IMG/VR virus record: IMGVR_UViG_3300033148_002419
Coordinates: 1-22,712 of that record
From: a virus
DNA length: 22,712 bases
Direction: 5' to 3' (one strand)
Shown here: piece after piece, positions 6,471 through 15,200 of the stretch
How the letters are laid out: the number at the start of each line of letters is the position of its first letter
How positions within the stretch are numbered: the first letter of the stretch is position 1
Notes under the pieces: generated by a model
What the model saw: the letters and a program-made list of their open reading frames with translations, nothing else
Told to the model about the DNA's origin: nothing
Databases searched by the model: none
Program-made: the position numbers and the translations under genes

Positions 6471-7928
6471 ATGAGTTTAGATCCAGCAATTCTCCATAGA
6501 ATCAGAACTTGGCGAAACGATCCAGTAGCATTCGTAAAGGACTGCATTCAGGTTACACCATCAGACCAGCAAGCAGAAGGTCTACGAGCAATTGCTAAAT
6601 CAAAGAGAATCAGTATTCGCTCTGGGCACGGAACTGGTAAAGATGCTTTTGCAAGTTGGGTAATTCTCTGGTTCATGGTAACAAGGGTAGATGCTAAGGT
6701 AATCTGTACAGCACCAACAGCCCGGCAACTTGATAACATTCTCTGGAGTGAAATTTCCAAATGGTTGAACCGCTCAGTAGTAAAGGATGAATTCGTTTAC
6801 CAGAAACAACGAATTTTCCACAAGAGCAATCCTAACGAATGGTGGTGTACAAAGGTTTCTCCTGCAGTAAAGGCTTCCAAAGAAGATCAGGCTGAGACAC
6901 TCGCTGGCTTCCATGGCGATCATATGTTAATAGTTTGCGACGAAGCTTCTGGTATCCCTGATCCAGTCTTTATCCCTCTTGAAGGCGCAATGACGCAGGA
7001 GGATAACCGTTGCTTAATGATAAGCAATCCAACCAGGAGTGGAGGGTACTTCTGGGATAGCCACAATAACCCTGATCTCAAGAAAGACTGGGCTAGACTT
7101 CATTGGGATTCCAGCAAAAGTTCCAATGTCCAGGAATCTTATGTAGACTACATGCGTAGGAAATACGGAGTAACTTCAAATGTTTACGCTATTCGTGTTC
7201 TTGGTGATTTTCCCTCAGAGAATGAGAAGACTCTGATCCCACTTGAATGGGCGCAGCAATGTGTTGGCAATGAACTCCCCAGGGTTGAGGAAGACACTAA
7301 GTACATCGGCGTTGACGTAGCAAGATTCGGCGATGACTTCTCTATCATTCTCCCAAGACAGGGTCTTATCATAGATCCTTGGGAAAGTTTCCAAGGTATG
7401 AATACAATATCCCTTGCTGGCTTCTGCTCCCAGCATTATCAGGAAATGGAAGCTGATGGGATGACTATAGACGAGATTGGAGTTGGTGCTGGTGTCGTTG
7501 ACTGGCTGATGAAGCACAATCTCCCAGGTATCTTTGGTGTTAATGTTGCTTGGGCATCCAGCGATATAGCCAAATATGACAGACTCAGGGATGAACTTTG
7601 GTGCAGAGTCAGAGAAAAGTGTATGAAGGGGTTGTATTCTTTCCCAATTGACTTAAACGTCGATGGTATCCCGATGGGAAATGAGTTAGCGAATGAGTTA
7701 GCTTCCCCATTATATGACTTCAATAACCAAGGTGGGATCAAGGTTGAGGCTAAAAAGGATATGAAACGTAGGGGTATTGAAAGTCCTAATATAGCAGATG
7801 CCCTTTGTCTGACTGAATACTTCTACACCGTGGCGCATAAAGTCTGGGAAAATAAAGGCAGGAAGAAAAAGAATCGCAGAGATCGTAACGGGTCTACAAA
7901 CTCTCGTAATGGATATCAGGTGTGCTAA
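6471..7928 (+). CDS. terL: Terminase large subunit (DNA packaging ATPase-nuclease)
   Basis: A 485-aa protein of normal TerL length. The N-terminal ATPase has Walker A GHGTGKD (52-58), Walker B MLIVCDEAS (152-160, Asp157-Glu158) and the coupling motif SNPTR (185-189). The C-terminal RNase H-like nuclease supplies three acidic residues: Asp282 (GVDVARFGDD), Asp334 (MTIDEIGVGAG) and Asp443 (SPNIADAL). The motor docks on the portal, pumps DNA into the procapsid and cuts it. The C-terminal 25 residues are very basic (GRKKKNRRDR). The upstream ribosome binding site is weak (AAGTGA), and 54 nt separate the gene from the fibre block. The next gene overlaps it by one base (TAATG). Confidence 0.95.
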   Translation: MSLDPAILHRIRTWRNDPVAFVKDCIQVTPSDQQAEGLRAIAKSKRISIRSGHGTGKDAFASWVILWFMVTRVDAKVICTAPTARQLDNILWSEISKWLNRSVVKDEFVYQKQRIFHKSNPNEWWCTKVSPAVKASKEDQAETLAGFHGDHMLIVCDEASGIPDPVFIPLEGAMTQEDNRCLMISNPTRSGGYFWDSHNNPDLKKDWARLHWDSSKSSNVQESYVDYMRRKYGVTSNVYAIRVLGDFPSENEKTLIPLEWAQQCVGNELPRVEEDTKYIGVDVARFGDDFSIILPRQGLIIDPWESFQGMNTISLAGFCSQHYQEMEADGMTIDEIGVGAGVVDWLMKHNLPGIFGVNVAWASSDIAKYDRLRDELWCRVREKCMKGLYSFPIDLNVDGIPMGNELANELASPLYDFNNQGGIKVEAKKDMKRRGIESPNIADALCLTEYFYTVAHKVWENKGRKKKNRRDRNGSTNSRNGYQVC

Positions 7929-9784
7929 TGACTAAAAAAGCTAAACAAGAAACATTAAGTGAACTAGCTATTACATTAAATACTTGGTTAAGTAAATGCG
8001 AAACTTCAATTCCTGAAGAAACTTGGCGCAAGGTTTCAGCAGAGGATTATCGCTTTTACTCCGGTGAGCAGGACGAACAAACTGTTCTTGATAAACTAAT
8101 AGCCACAAAGCGTCCTTGTACAGTATTCAATCAAGTTAAACCAAAGATTGATATGCTGATTGGGACTGGTGCCCAGATGCGTGACATGCCAGCATTCGCA
8201 CCTGTCGGTACTGAGGATGCTCCACTTGCTGAACTTGTCAATGGAGCTGTTAAGCACTTCCGTAAACAACTTAGTTTAGATGATAAAGAGTCTGATTGCT
8301 TTGGGCATACTGTTAAAAGCGGCCGCTCTTTCCTGCACTTTTATATTGACAATGAGAACCCTTTCCAGCCTAAGATTGCAGCTAAGAGAATTGCGGGTAA
8401 AGACATCAGAGTTGATCCAAATTCTCTCGAGTATGATCTCTCTGATGCTCGGTACATCTTCATCGATAAATGGTTTGGTGCTGAAGAGATCAAGGCATAT
8501 TGGCCAGGTCTCGATCCTACAATGCTGGAGACAACCAGTGGAGCTACTGACCAACCAACATATTACTCCAGTGTTGAAGATCTTTACAGAGTTGTTGAAT
8601 GCTGGTATAGAAAGGTTGAGGCTGTAGTTTGGTTTATCAATCCCATGACAGGAAAACAAGAATGGCTTCTTCCTAGGGAATTTAATGACTTTGAAAAGGC
8701 TATGACTGAGGGGATTATAACTCCGGAAGGGTTCTTTCAGATTGAGCAACCGCTTCAGTCAATGAAGGCATTTAAAAAGACTATCCACTTTGCAATCTTC
8801 TCTGGTACAGAGATCCTGGAGCATGGGCCATCGCCTTATACCCATAATGAATTTCCTTATATCCAGTTCGGCGCCTACAAAGATGATGACAAGAATCGTT
8901 GGTTTGGTGCCATTACTATGATGAAAGATCCGCAGATAGGTCTGAACACCATCCGTCGGCAGCTCACGCATCTCCTGCAAGTAGCGCCCCGTGGCATCTT
9001 AATGCACGAAACAGGTGCTATCGCCAACATCGAAGATTACGAAGAGCGTGGAGCTGATCCTACATACCACATGGAAGTTCTGCCGAATAAACTGGATAAA
9101 GTCAAATTCTCTCAGCAGCCTCAAATTAGTCCCATTTATCAATATCTTGATGCAATGAATGATCAGGCCATGAAAGATGCCTCTGGGGTTCAGGATGAAA
9201 TGATGGGAATTCAACAGTCCTCTCGTGAACCTGGCGTTACTGTCCAAGCAAGATATGAGACTGGCATGGCTGTCCTATATATCCTCTTTCAGAATTATCG
9301 CAAAAGCAGGAAACAGGGCATGACGCAATTACTCTCTATGATCCAGCAATACGTTACTGATGAAACACTAATCCGTATCGAAGGTACTAATGGTATGGAA
9401 CTTATGCAGGTTAATAGTCAACTTAATCCACAAAACGAAGGTTGGAATGATATAACAGCGGGTAAATTTGACCTTGATTATGAGGAGTCCTCAATTGGTG
9501 CCATGACCCGACAGGGAATTGCTAAAGTCCTTGGCGACTTTGCGCAGACAAATCCAGGCACCATTCCACCTGAGGTAATCCTTGAACACTCGAATGTTCC
9601 GTACAGCACGAGGACACGAGTACAACAGGCTAGCGCACAAGCACAGCGGAGTGAAATCGAAAGTGAAGAACGTAAATCAGCAATGGAGGAGCGTGAAATT
9701 GCAGTAAAAGAATTTGACGCAGAAACTAAAAGACTGGCACTTAGTAACCAATCAACAACCTCTAACAATGGAGACAGCGAATGA
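7928..9784 (+). CDS. Portal protein, P22-type
   Basis: I place the start at ATG 7928, which shares its A with the TerL stop and has AGGTG (7918-7922) ahead; the in-frame GTG at 7922 lies inside that site and is less likely. The 618-aa product begins with a helical region and has the P22-like portal core: SAEDYRFYSGEQ, TVFNQVKPKIDMLIGTG, GHTVKSGRSFLHFYID, and IRVDPNSLEYDLSDARYIF. A long helical, charged C-terminus (about 560-612) could be the barrel or coiled-coil end. Portals form a dodecameric ring at one head vertex through which DNA is packaged and ejected. Its place between TerL and scaffold is standard. Confidence 0.92.
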   Translation: MTKKAKQETLSELAITLNTWLSKCETSIPEETWRKVSAEDYRFYSGEQDEQTVLDKLIATKRPCTVFNQVKPKIDMLIGTGAQMRDMPAFAPVGTEDAPLAELVNGAVKHFRKQLSLDDKESDCFGHTVKSGRSFLHFYIDNENPFQPKIAAKRIAGKDIRVDPNSLEYDLSDARYIFIDKWFGAEEIKAYWPGLDPTMLETTSGATDQPTYYSSVEDLYRVVECWYRKVEAVVWFINPMTGKQEWLLPREFNDFEKAMTEGIITPEGFFQIEQPLQSMKAFKKTIHFAIFSGTEILEHGPSPYTHNEFPYIQFGAYKDDDKNRWFGAITMMKDPQIGLNTIRRQLTHLLQVAPRGILMHETGAIANIEDYEERGADPTYHMEVLPNKLDKVKFSQQPQISPIYQYLDAMNDQAMKDASGVQDEMMGIQQSSREPGVTVQARYETGMAVLYILFQNYRKSRKQGMTQLLSMIQQYVTDETLIRIEGTNGMELMQVNSQLNPQNEGWNDITAGKFDLDYEESSIGAMTRQGIAKVLGDFAQTNPGTIPPEVILEHSNVPYSTRTRVQQASAQAQRSEIESEERKSAMEEREIAVKEFDAETKRLALSNQSTTSNNGDSE

Positions 9785-10581
9785 CGGAGCAAGGTAGTGT
9801 AGAAGCGCAAGAGACTGGTGAAAAAGCGACAGTAGATCTGAATGCAGGATTTGTCGACGAACCAGCGCTTGAGGCTGAAGAAGAATCTACCGAAGATGGC
9901 GAGGGAGAGAAACCTGACGAAGATGCAAATGATCAGGGCGCCGATAAAGAGCTGGACGAGTCAAAAATTGATGTTTCTGTCGACCCGAAAGACGCAGAAA
10001 TTGCAAGTCTCAGAAGCATGAATCGCAGTATGAAGCGTTCACTTGATGAAGTTCGTGCGAAACAAGCTACGCACGATAAGGCATTGCAGGATAACGACCT
10101 GCTTACTGCTGAAGAAGGGGATGCCAAGGATGATGGTGCTGCAAATACGCAATACCTTGGTAACCTCCTGGCTGTAATGGAAATGAATCCTAAGTACGAA
10201 GACGTGAATGCGGTTGTTACCCAGGATAATGTTGATAAACTCCTGGCCGGCCTCGCATCAGCACATATCGCTGAACACGGCGGAGAACTCGTGGATGTTA
10301 TTACTGAACTGGAAGAATACGTCTGGTCCCAGAGTAACCCGTACAAACTTCTTTATGACAAAATCAGGCCAGCACTTGCTCCCGCACCAAAGTCTGCTGA
10401 AGAAAAGGAACAACGCACACCCGCAGCATCTGCACCGTCACTGGCAAGCCTTCCTGCTGGTGCGCCGGCTAACGCAGGTGGTTGGTCAATGACCAAAATC
10501 GATGGCATGAGCGAAGAGCAACTTACTAAAGTACCGGCTGATGTATACAACAAATACATGGCCGGTCAGTTGCCGGAATAA
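9781..10581 (+). CDS. Capsid scaffolding protein
   Basis: A 266-aa protein with an ATGA overlap with the portal gene. The first 60 residues are extremely acidic (EAEEESTEDGEGEKPDED), followed by a predicted coiled coil (about 75-110, SLRSMNRSMKRSLDEV), a helical middle and an Ala/Pro linker. It ends in a short helical motif (MSEEQLTKVPADVYNKYMAG). This charge pattern, length and position between portal and major capsid gene are typical of scaffolds that guide procapsid assembly and then leave or are degraded. No protease motif is seen. The assignment rests on position and composition, since scaffold sequences are poorly conserved. Confidence 0.82.
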   Translation: MTEQGSVEAQETGEKATVDLNAGFVDEPALEAEEESTEDGEGEKPDEDANDQGADKELDESKIDVSVDPKDAEIASLRSMNRSMKRSLDEVRAKQATHDKALQDNDLLTAEEGDAKDDGAANTQYLGNLLAVMEMNPKYEDVNAVVTQDNVDKLLAGLASAHIAEHGGELVDVITELEEYVWSQSNPYKLLYDKIRPALAPAPKSAEEKEQRTPAASAPSLASLPAGAPANAGGWSMTKIDGMSEEQLTKVPADVYNKYMAGQLPE

Positions 10582-10606
10582 CTCCCACTTAAGAAAGGAT
10601 TAACCT

Positions 10607-11650
10607 ATGGACCCCAAGACTCAGTTACTCACAAATGATCCCTTGACTCGGAAACGCTGGGCAAGAGACCTGTACAAGATTCTCCCCCAGGCAATCGAAT
10701 TCAACGAACTGATTGGTAGTGACAAAACTGCCGTCGTTCAGCAGTCTCTCGATCTCGGCAAGGGCGAAGGCGACCAGATGACCTTTGGTATTCGTCTGCC
10801 GCTCACCGGTGAAGGTGTTGTCGGTGATGATACCCTGGAAGGCAACGAAGAAAAGATGTCCTTCCGGAACTTCAAGGCTGGTATCGAAGAGCTGAATCAC
10901 GCTGTCGATACTGGTGGCAAGATGGAAGAGCAGCGCATTCCTTACGACCTGATGATGGAAGCCAAAGATGGCCTGCAAGAATGGTGGGGCAACAAACTCA
11001 GCGATTATATGTTCGCTGTTCTCTGCGGCGATACCAGTTTCAAGATCAATGGCAAGACCTTTGCCGATGCACCGACCGCAGCATCCACCAATCGCGTCCT
11101 GCGTGTGAACGATGTTGCTGATGACGCCTCCATGACCAGTGCCGATGTCATCGATCTCGGGTTCCTGGATCGGATGAAGCAGAAGGCAGAGCTCCCAGTT
11201 GGCACTGCCAAATATCGCATCCGGCCTATCATGATCGGCGGTAAGAAGTATTACCGCATCATCCTGCATAACTATTGCTTCGACCAGCTTCGGACCAATA
11301 TGAATGCTGGCCAACTCGGTGATATCCTGCGGAATGCTCAGAAGCTTAACATCGCCAATGTCGAGTACGAATATAACGGACTGTTGATCTCCAAGTCCGA
11401 GCGTGTTCGCAAGTCCCTGACCGGTACCAATATCTATAACAATCTCCTGCTCGGTTCGCAGGCCGCTGTTTGTGGCTGGGGCGGAGCCGGCGATTCCAAG
11501 TCTACCGCGATGGTCTTCAAGCCTTATACCAGGGATGCTGAACGTTACGTCATGGTTAGAGGTGGTGGTATCCTCGGCATCAAGAAAGTCATCTTCGACG
11601 ATGTTGACTACGGCGTCATGGTCGGTGCTGGTTACGGTGTTGCTCTTTAA
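10607..11650 (+). CDS. Major capsid protein, N4-gp56 family
   Basis: A 347-aa protein with AAAGGA 7 nt before ATG. It reads as an N4-gp56-type HK97-fold capsid protein: an early TRKRWARDLYKILPQAIEF, the G-rich GKGEGDQMTFGIRLPLTGEG segment (52-71), GNEEKMSFRNFKAGIEELNHAV (E-loop/N-arm area), and a C-terminal GILGIKKVIFDDVDYGVMVG strand region. It would form the icosahedral shell with the scaffold encoded just upstream. Codon use is clearly more C/G-ending than in neighbouring genes, as expected for a very highly expressed protein. That bias also creates a long spurious minus-strand frame (10625-11314). Confidence 0.92.
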   Translation: MDPKTQLLTNDPLTRKRWARDLYKILPQAIEFNELIGSDKTAVVQQSLDLGKGEGDQMTFGIRLPLTGEGVVGDDTLEGNEEKMSFRNFKAGIEELNHAVDTGGKMEEQRIPYDLMMEAKDGLQEWWGNKLSDYMFAVLCGDTSFKINGKTFADAPTAASTNRVLRVNDVADDASMTSADVIDLGFLDRMKQKAELPVGTAKYRIRPIMIGGKKYYRIILHNYCFDQLRTNMNAGQLGDILRNAQKLNIANVEYEYNGLLISKSERVRKSLTGTNIYNNLLLGSQAAVCGWGGAGDSKSTAMVFKPYTRDAERYVMVRGGGILGIKKVIFDDVDYGVMVGAGYGVAL

Positions 11651-11674
11651 CTTTAACCCTTGAAGGAGGCGTAC

Positions 11675-12079
11675 ATGGCTGATCGTTTTTCACAGCGAAT
11701 CTCCGACATTAATTGGACGGCAAAAGCTGTACTCGTCGAGCCAGTTGATGATACTTATAACCTCATTCGCATCCCAGCCAAGTCTTTGGTGAAGAAAATC
11801 TGGGTACGTATTTCGACAGCAGCAACTGCATCGAGTACCGCAACTGTTACCATCGGACATACTGGTGGTGGGTTGACAGCAGATGCTGATGCGTTCATTG
11901 ATACCACTTTGGGTGCACTTAACCTTGCTGCAATGCTTGCATCTACACAAGATGCTCAGCCAGCTTCCGAAGGTATTTACTTCGAGAAGTCCGCAGTTAT
12001 CACAGCGACTACTCTGATTGGTAATGCTGATGATCAGGCTACTTTCGAGGTCTATGTCGAATACGCGCAAATCTCGTAA
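11675..12079 (+). CDS. Capsid-associated beta protein A (decoration-like), paralogue of next gene
   Basis: The start is ATG 11675, six nt after AAGGAGG (11663-11669); an in-frame TTG at 11660 lies upstream of that site and is rejected. The 134-aa product is beta-rich: LVKKIWVRI then TATVTIGHTGGG, a DADAFIDTT motif (70-78) and a final strand pair ending FEVYVEYAQIS. The next protein has the same order with DADAYIDTT, so the two are tandem paralogues. Position directly after the capsid gene with a strong binding site suggests an abundant head decoration or cement protein. Function is inferred. Confidence 0.65.
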   Translation: MADRFSQRISDINWTAKAVLVEPVDDTYNLIRIPAKSLVKKIWVRISTAATASSTATVTIGHTGGGLTADADAFIDTTLGALNLAAMLASTQDAQPASEGIYFEKSAVITATTLIGNADDQATFEVYVEYAQIS

Positions 12080-12104
12080 CTATTAACTGAAAGGAGGCCA
12101 TATA

Positions 12105-12719
12105 ATGGCTACTGAAACTATTCTCGACCAGCGACGTGCTGACCAGCGTGGACAGACACTGGAAAACCCCTTCTGGCTTACTAGTGCAGAAATCACCAAG
12201 GATGCTGATGATCTTGGTGCAGTTCTTTTTTCCTTCCCGAAAGTTGGCCACGACTACGTTGTAAAGGATATCATCGTCGAAATTGTGGAGGCTTTTGCTG
12301 GGGGTACGATTACCCTGGACATTGGCTCTGGGACTTTGGCTACTGATCTGATTACCACTGATGGTGATGTTACCGTCGTTGATGCAGATGCGTATATTGA
12401 TACTACTGACATCACCAACGGCACCATTGGTCTGTATTCTGGGCGGGCAACAACTGCTCTTACTGATGGCACCCTCGGCACGGCATCCGACTCTCTTGCC
12501 GAGATTACTGATACCTACGTAGAGGCTACAATTGCCAACGCTCTTGCTTCTCTCGCCGCTAAGGTAAACGCTCTTATCAATGCTCAGCGGATTCTTCCTC
12601 GCTCTATCATCGAAGGTGCGACTACTACTGTTCCGTGTATTTATGCCACCCTGGTCAGTGATGATGTTATCACCGCCGGACGAGCCAGAGTACATATCCT
12701 GGTGGCCAAAGTCCCGTAA
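12105..12719 (+). CDS. Capsid-associated beta protein B (decoration-like), longer paralogue
   Basis: A 204-aa protein with AAAGGAGG 7 nt before ATG. Residues 50-101 match the preceding protein in pattern: VVKDIIVEI, TITLDIGSGT, then DADAYIDTT (93-101). The two proteins also share the final strand region (CIYATLVSDDVIT...VHILVAKVP). It differs by an inserted stretch of about 40 residues that is largely helical (EATIANALASLAAKVNALIN, 140-159), which could add a trimerisation element, and by a longer N-terminus. Two related shell proteins made next to the capsid gene could occupy different lattice positions. Structural role inferred. Confidence 0.62.
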   Translation: MATETILDQRRADQRGQTLENPFWLTSAEITKDADDLGAVLFSFPKVGHDYVVKDIIVEIVEAFAGGTITLDIGSGTLATDLITTDGDVTVVDADAYIDTTDITNGTIGLYSGRATTALTDGTLGTASDSLAEITDTYVEATIANALASLAAKVNALINAQRILPRSIIEGATTTVPCIYATLVSDDVITAGRARVHILVAKVP

Positions 12720-12760
12720 CCAGAAACATCAATTTTTGACCCGCTCAGGAGATAGATGCC

Positions 12761-13393
12761 ATGACGATAGCTGAAATTATCACTGAAATTGAAATTGCAA
12801 TACAGGATACTAGTGCTGAACTGAATGACCCGATTGTGGGTTATATCAACGAAGCTCTGGCAGCTATTTCGGAGGAAGCATCTATCCCTGAGCTCAAAAC
12901 CCTGGGGACAGTTGATACTGTCGTTGACCAGGCTTGGGCGAATATGCCGACTGGATTTAATGGGAAACTCCTATTCGTCACCAACGATAAAGGGAGAATA
13001 CCTGTTAACCAAGCTGGTTTGGAAGGTCTTCTGGACCGCGACCCAAGCTTGGCTGAGGTGGGGGAGGTAGAGGAGGTTGCCTTGGATGGGGGACTTCTGT
13101 GGTATAGGAAAATTCCTGAAGAGGTAACCTCTCTTACTGTTGTGTACCAGAAGTGGCCAGATACAATTACTGCTGATGATGATGTACCTGTTTATCTCCC
13201 GCCGCATCTGCAAAGGCGATTGCTCCTGCATATGACTGCCATGATTATCTTTGATAAGATTGAAGATGGTATGGATGGGGATAAGGTAAATACTCTGGTT
13301 CACGCCGGAATGTTTGAAAAAGCTCGCAAAGAGTTTACTGCTTTCATCGGGAGACGTAGAATTTCTAATATGACAAGCAAGTGGGGAGTGTAA
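12761..13393 (+). CDS. Head-tail adaptor (connector) protein
   Basis: A 210-aa protein with AGGAGA 8 nt before ATG. It begins with a helical segment MTIAEIITEIEIAIQD...DPIVGYINEALAAISEE, typical of adaptor proteins that bind under the portal (P22 gp4-like and related). A beta section with the motif LLWYRKIPEEVTSLTVVYQK-W follows. A C-terminal helical bundle contains YLPPHLQRRLLLHMTAMIIF and the basic GRRRIS. In P22-type phages this protein closes the portal ring after packaging and carries the tail hub. Its place between shell proteins and a hub-like protein agrees with this. Confidence 0.72.
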   Translation: MTIAEIITEIEIAIQDTSAELNDPIVGYINEALAAISEEASIPELKTLGTVDTVVDQAWANMPTGFNGKLLFVTNDKGRIPVNQAGLEGLLDRDPSLAEVGEVEEVALDGGLLWYRKIPEEVTSLTVVYQKWPDTITADDDVPVYLPPHLQRRLLLHMTAMIIFDKIEDGMDGDKVNTLVHAGMFEKARKEFTAFIGRRRISNMTSKWGV

Positions 13394-13394
13394 T

Positions 13395-14288
13395 ATGAGC
13401 GTTAAGCCTGTTACTATTCTCGGGAAGAAATGTTTAGGTTTGCATGTTGGTGCTGATGCTGGTGCTATTGACGGAGCAGATGTTACGTTTCTATCAGCAT
13501 GTAAGAACATTATTATAACAACTGGGTATAAGATTCAGAGAAGAATGGGGTATACTAGTAAAGTTGCTCTAGCAGTTACTTCCTTTCATGGGAGCGGACT
13601 GGATTCGTTATTTACAACTGAAGATGCTTTATACAGGTTGAATTCGGATTATACGTATACTATTTTACGGAATGGTATGAATAATCAAGAAATGTTTTAC
13701 ACGGATGGACCTGATGGAATATATTACAATAACGGAATTGAGCGTGGGTTAGTTAGGTATGGGAGTGCATCAGAGGTTTGGAAAAAAGGAACGTATTATG
13801 GGCCTCCGACTACTAAACAGTTTAGTGGTCCGCCAGTAGGAAAGTTTATCTTATGGTATCTTGGTAGGATGTATGTAGCTGATGGTAAGGTTCTTTGGTA
13901 TTCTGAATATATGAGTACGAACTTGTTTGACCAGGAGAAGGGATTATTCATGCTAGACTCTGAGTGCATTGGGGTAGTCGGAGTTGGTGCTGTACTTTAT
14001 GTCTTTACAAGGAAGCAAGTTTATACCTTTACTGGTGGGGTTATGATAGAAAAGAGTGAGGCTGTAGTTTCCAGGATTCCGCCAATCAAAGGAACTATGC
14101 AGTTACTTAGTGGTCCTGGTGCTTTTGCTGAATATGTAGTATGGGCTACAGAGGAAGGACTTTTCGTTGGTGCCTCAGATGGATCTATAAAAAATATAAC
14201 TGAGGACAGGATTAAGCTCCCAGATATTTCTGACGGATGTGGATTCTCCTATAATGGTAAGTATTACTTAACTCTCAACAGGAGGTAA
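13395..14288 (+). CDS. Probable tail hub/stopper protein, beta-propeller-like
   Basis: A 297-aa protein starting 1 nt after the adaptor stop, with GGGGAG upstream. It consists of repeated short strands with recurrent Tyr/Phe/Trp-Gly turns: DSLFTTEDALYRLN, MFYTDGPDGIYYNNG, LWYLGRMYVADGKVLWYSE, LYVFTRKQVYTFTGG and GLFVGASDGSIKNIT. Such repeats are typical of phage beta-propeller hub or plug proteins, for example P22 gp10 or the T7 tail proteins. It would sit below the adaptor and form the closed DNA exit. It is shorter than P22 gp10 (about 470 aa), so some blades may be missing. Its last codons carry the AGGAGG site of the next gene. Confidence 0.6.
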   Translation: MSVKPVTILGKKCLGLHVGADAGAIDGADVTFLSACKNIIITTGYKIQRRMGYTSKVALAVTSFHGSGLDSLFTTEDALYRLNSDYTYTILRNGMNNQEMFYTDGPDGIYYNNGIERGLVRYGSASEVWKKGTYYGPPTTKQFSGPPVGKFILWYLGRMYVADGKVLWYSEYMSTNLFDQEKGLFMLDSECIGVVGVGAVLYVFTRKQVYTFTGGVMIEKSEAVVSRIPPIKGTMQLLSGPGAFAEYVVWATEEGLFVGASDGSIKNITEDRIKLPDISDGCGFSYNGKYYLTLNRR

Positions 14289-14290
14289 AC

Positions 14291-14764
14291 ATGGCAAAAC
14301 TTAGTACAGGATTGAAAAATGGGCTCCTTGGTGACAGTGGTGTTGCTGGTGGATCAGTGCAGGATCAACTGGATGGTGGTGTAATTGGGCTGTATAATGG
14401 CACTCCGCCAGCAGATGGTGACGCTGCTGAAACCGGGACTTTGCTGGCATTGATCACCTTGGGTGCCGCGGCTTTTACGAAGGATACAGGATCTGGTTCA
14501 ACGAATGGTCTTACGTTTGCAGATGCAGTTGCTGGTGTCCTTGTAAAGACTGTAGCTGAGGAATGGAAGGGTGTAGGATTGGTTGAGGGGTATATTACTT
14601 ATGCCAGGCATTATGCAGCTGACTATGTGACCGGCGTAAGTACAACTGGTAAGCGTGTTGACTTTACGACTGGCACTATCGGGACAGAGGTTATTCTTAA
14701 TAATACAAAGGTAACTGTTGGCGTCCCTGTTACTGTCCTTACCTCACAGATCAGTTTCAAATAA
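14291..14764 (+). CDS. Beta-rich virion protein, paralogue of the next gene
   Basis: A 157-aa protein with AGGAGG lying in the last codons of the previous gene. After an N-terminal Gly-rich segment comes VIGLYNGTPPADGDAAETGT-LLALITL (31-57), then Gly/Thr/Val-rich strands and an end in a hydrophobic strand pair. The next protein aligns over the same stretch (KLLFYTATRPATGVAISTQT-LLGTLTL), with the shared plan strand, Pro-containing turn, TxTLLxxxTL, later small-residue strands. No enzyme motif is present. It is probably a tail or head accessory protein with a beta-sandwich fold; exact role unknown. Confidence 0.6.
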   Translation: MAKLSTGLKNGLLGDSGVAGGSVQDQLDGGVIGLYNGTPPADGDAAETGTLLALITLGAAAFTKDTGSGSTNGLTFADAVAGVLVKTVAEEWKGVGLVEGYITYARHYAADYVTGVSTTGKRVDFTTGTIGTEVILNNTKVTVGVPVTVLTSQISFK

Positions 14765-14777
14765 AGGAGATTAGGTC

Positions 14778-15188
14778 ATGGCAGTAGGATATTCAACAAC
14801 TGTAAGGAATGCACGAATGACTGCTATACTTACTGCCCTTGATCTTGGGGCAGCAGGTGGTAAGCTTTTATTTTATACTGCAACTCGACCCGCTACAGGT
14901 GTGGCGATTAGTACACAGACGTTACTTGGGACGTTGACGTTATCGGATCCAGCAGGTACTGTAGCAACTGGTGCATTGACACTAAGTGCTGTTACTCCGG
15001 ATACAGATGCTGATGCAAGTGGAGATATTAGTTGGGCAAGGTTAACTGATAGTGATGACGTCTTTGTAGCTGACCTTTCTGTTACTGCTACAGGAGGTGG
15101 TGGGGATATTACAGTAGATAATATCACTGTTGTAGCGGCTTCGACAATTTCTGTGACAAGTGGTGTACTTACTGAAGGTAACCCCTAA
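14778..15188 (+). CDS. Beta-rich virion protein, second paralogue
   Basis: A 136-aa protein with AAAGGAGA about 9 nt before ATG. A helical start (TTVRNARMTAILTALDLG) leads into KLLFYTATRPATG (29-41) and QTLLGTLTL (47-55). An ISWARLTDSDDVFVADL strand pair and a Gly-rich loop TATGGGGDITVDN follow. The overall plan repeats the preceding protein. This kind of protein (short, Thr/Val/Gly-rich, with a GLLGTLTLSDPAG-like strand) is common in phage virion clusters, where a few are known as minor structural proteins. Role unknown. Confidence 0.62.
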   Translation: MAVGYSTTVRNARMTAILTALDLGAAGGKLLFYTATRPATGVAISTQTLLGTLTLSDPAGTVATGALTLSAVTPDTDADASGDISWARLTDSDDVFVADLSVTATGGGGDITVDNITVVAASTISVTSGVLTEGNP

Positions 15189-15200
15189 AGGAGGTAACTG

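Noticed and set aside
7922-7927. GTG 7922 as the portal start
   Set aside because: ATG 7928 forms the common TAATG junction and has AGGTG at proper distance; GTG 7922 overlaps that site.
10625-11314. 229-codon open frame on the minus strand opposite the capsid gene
   Set aside because: It is a mirror of strong codon bias in the capsid gene, has no ribosome binding site, and its product is low in recognisable domains.
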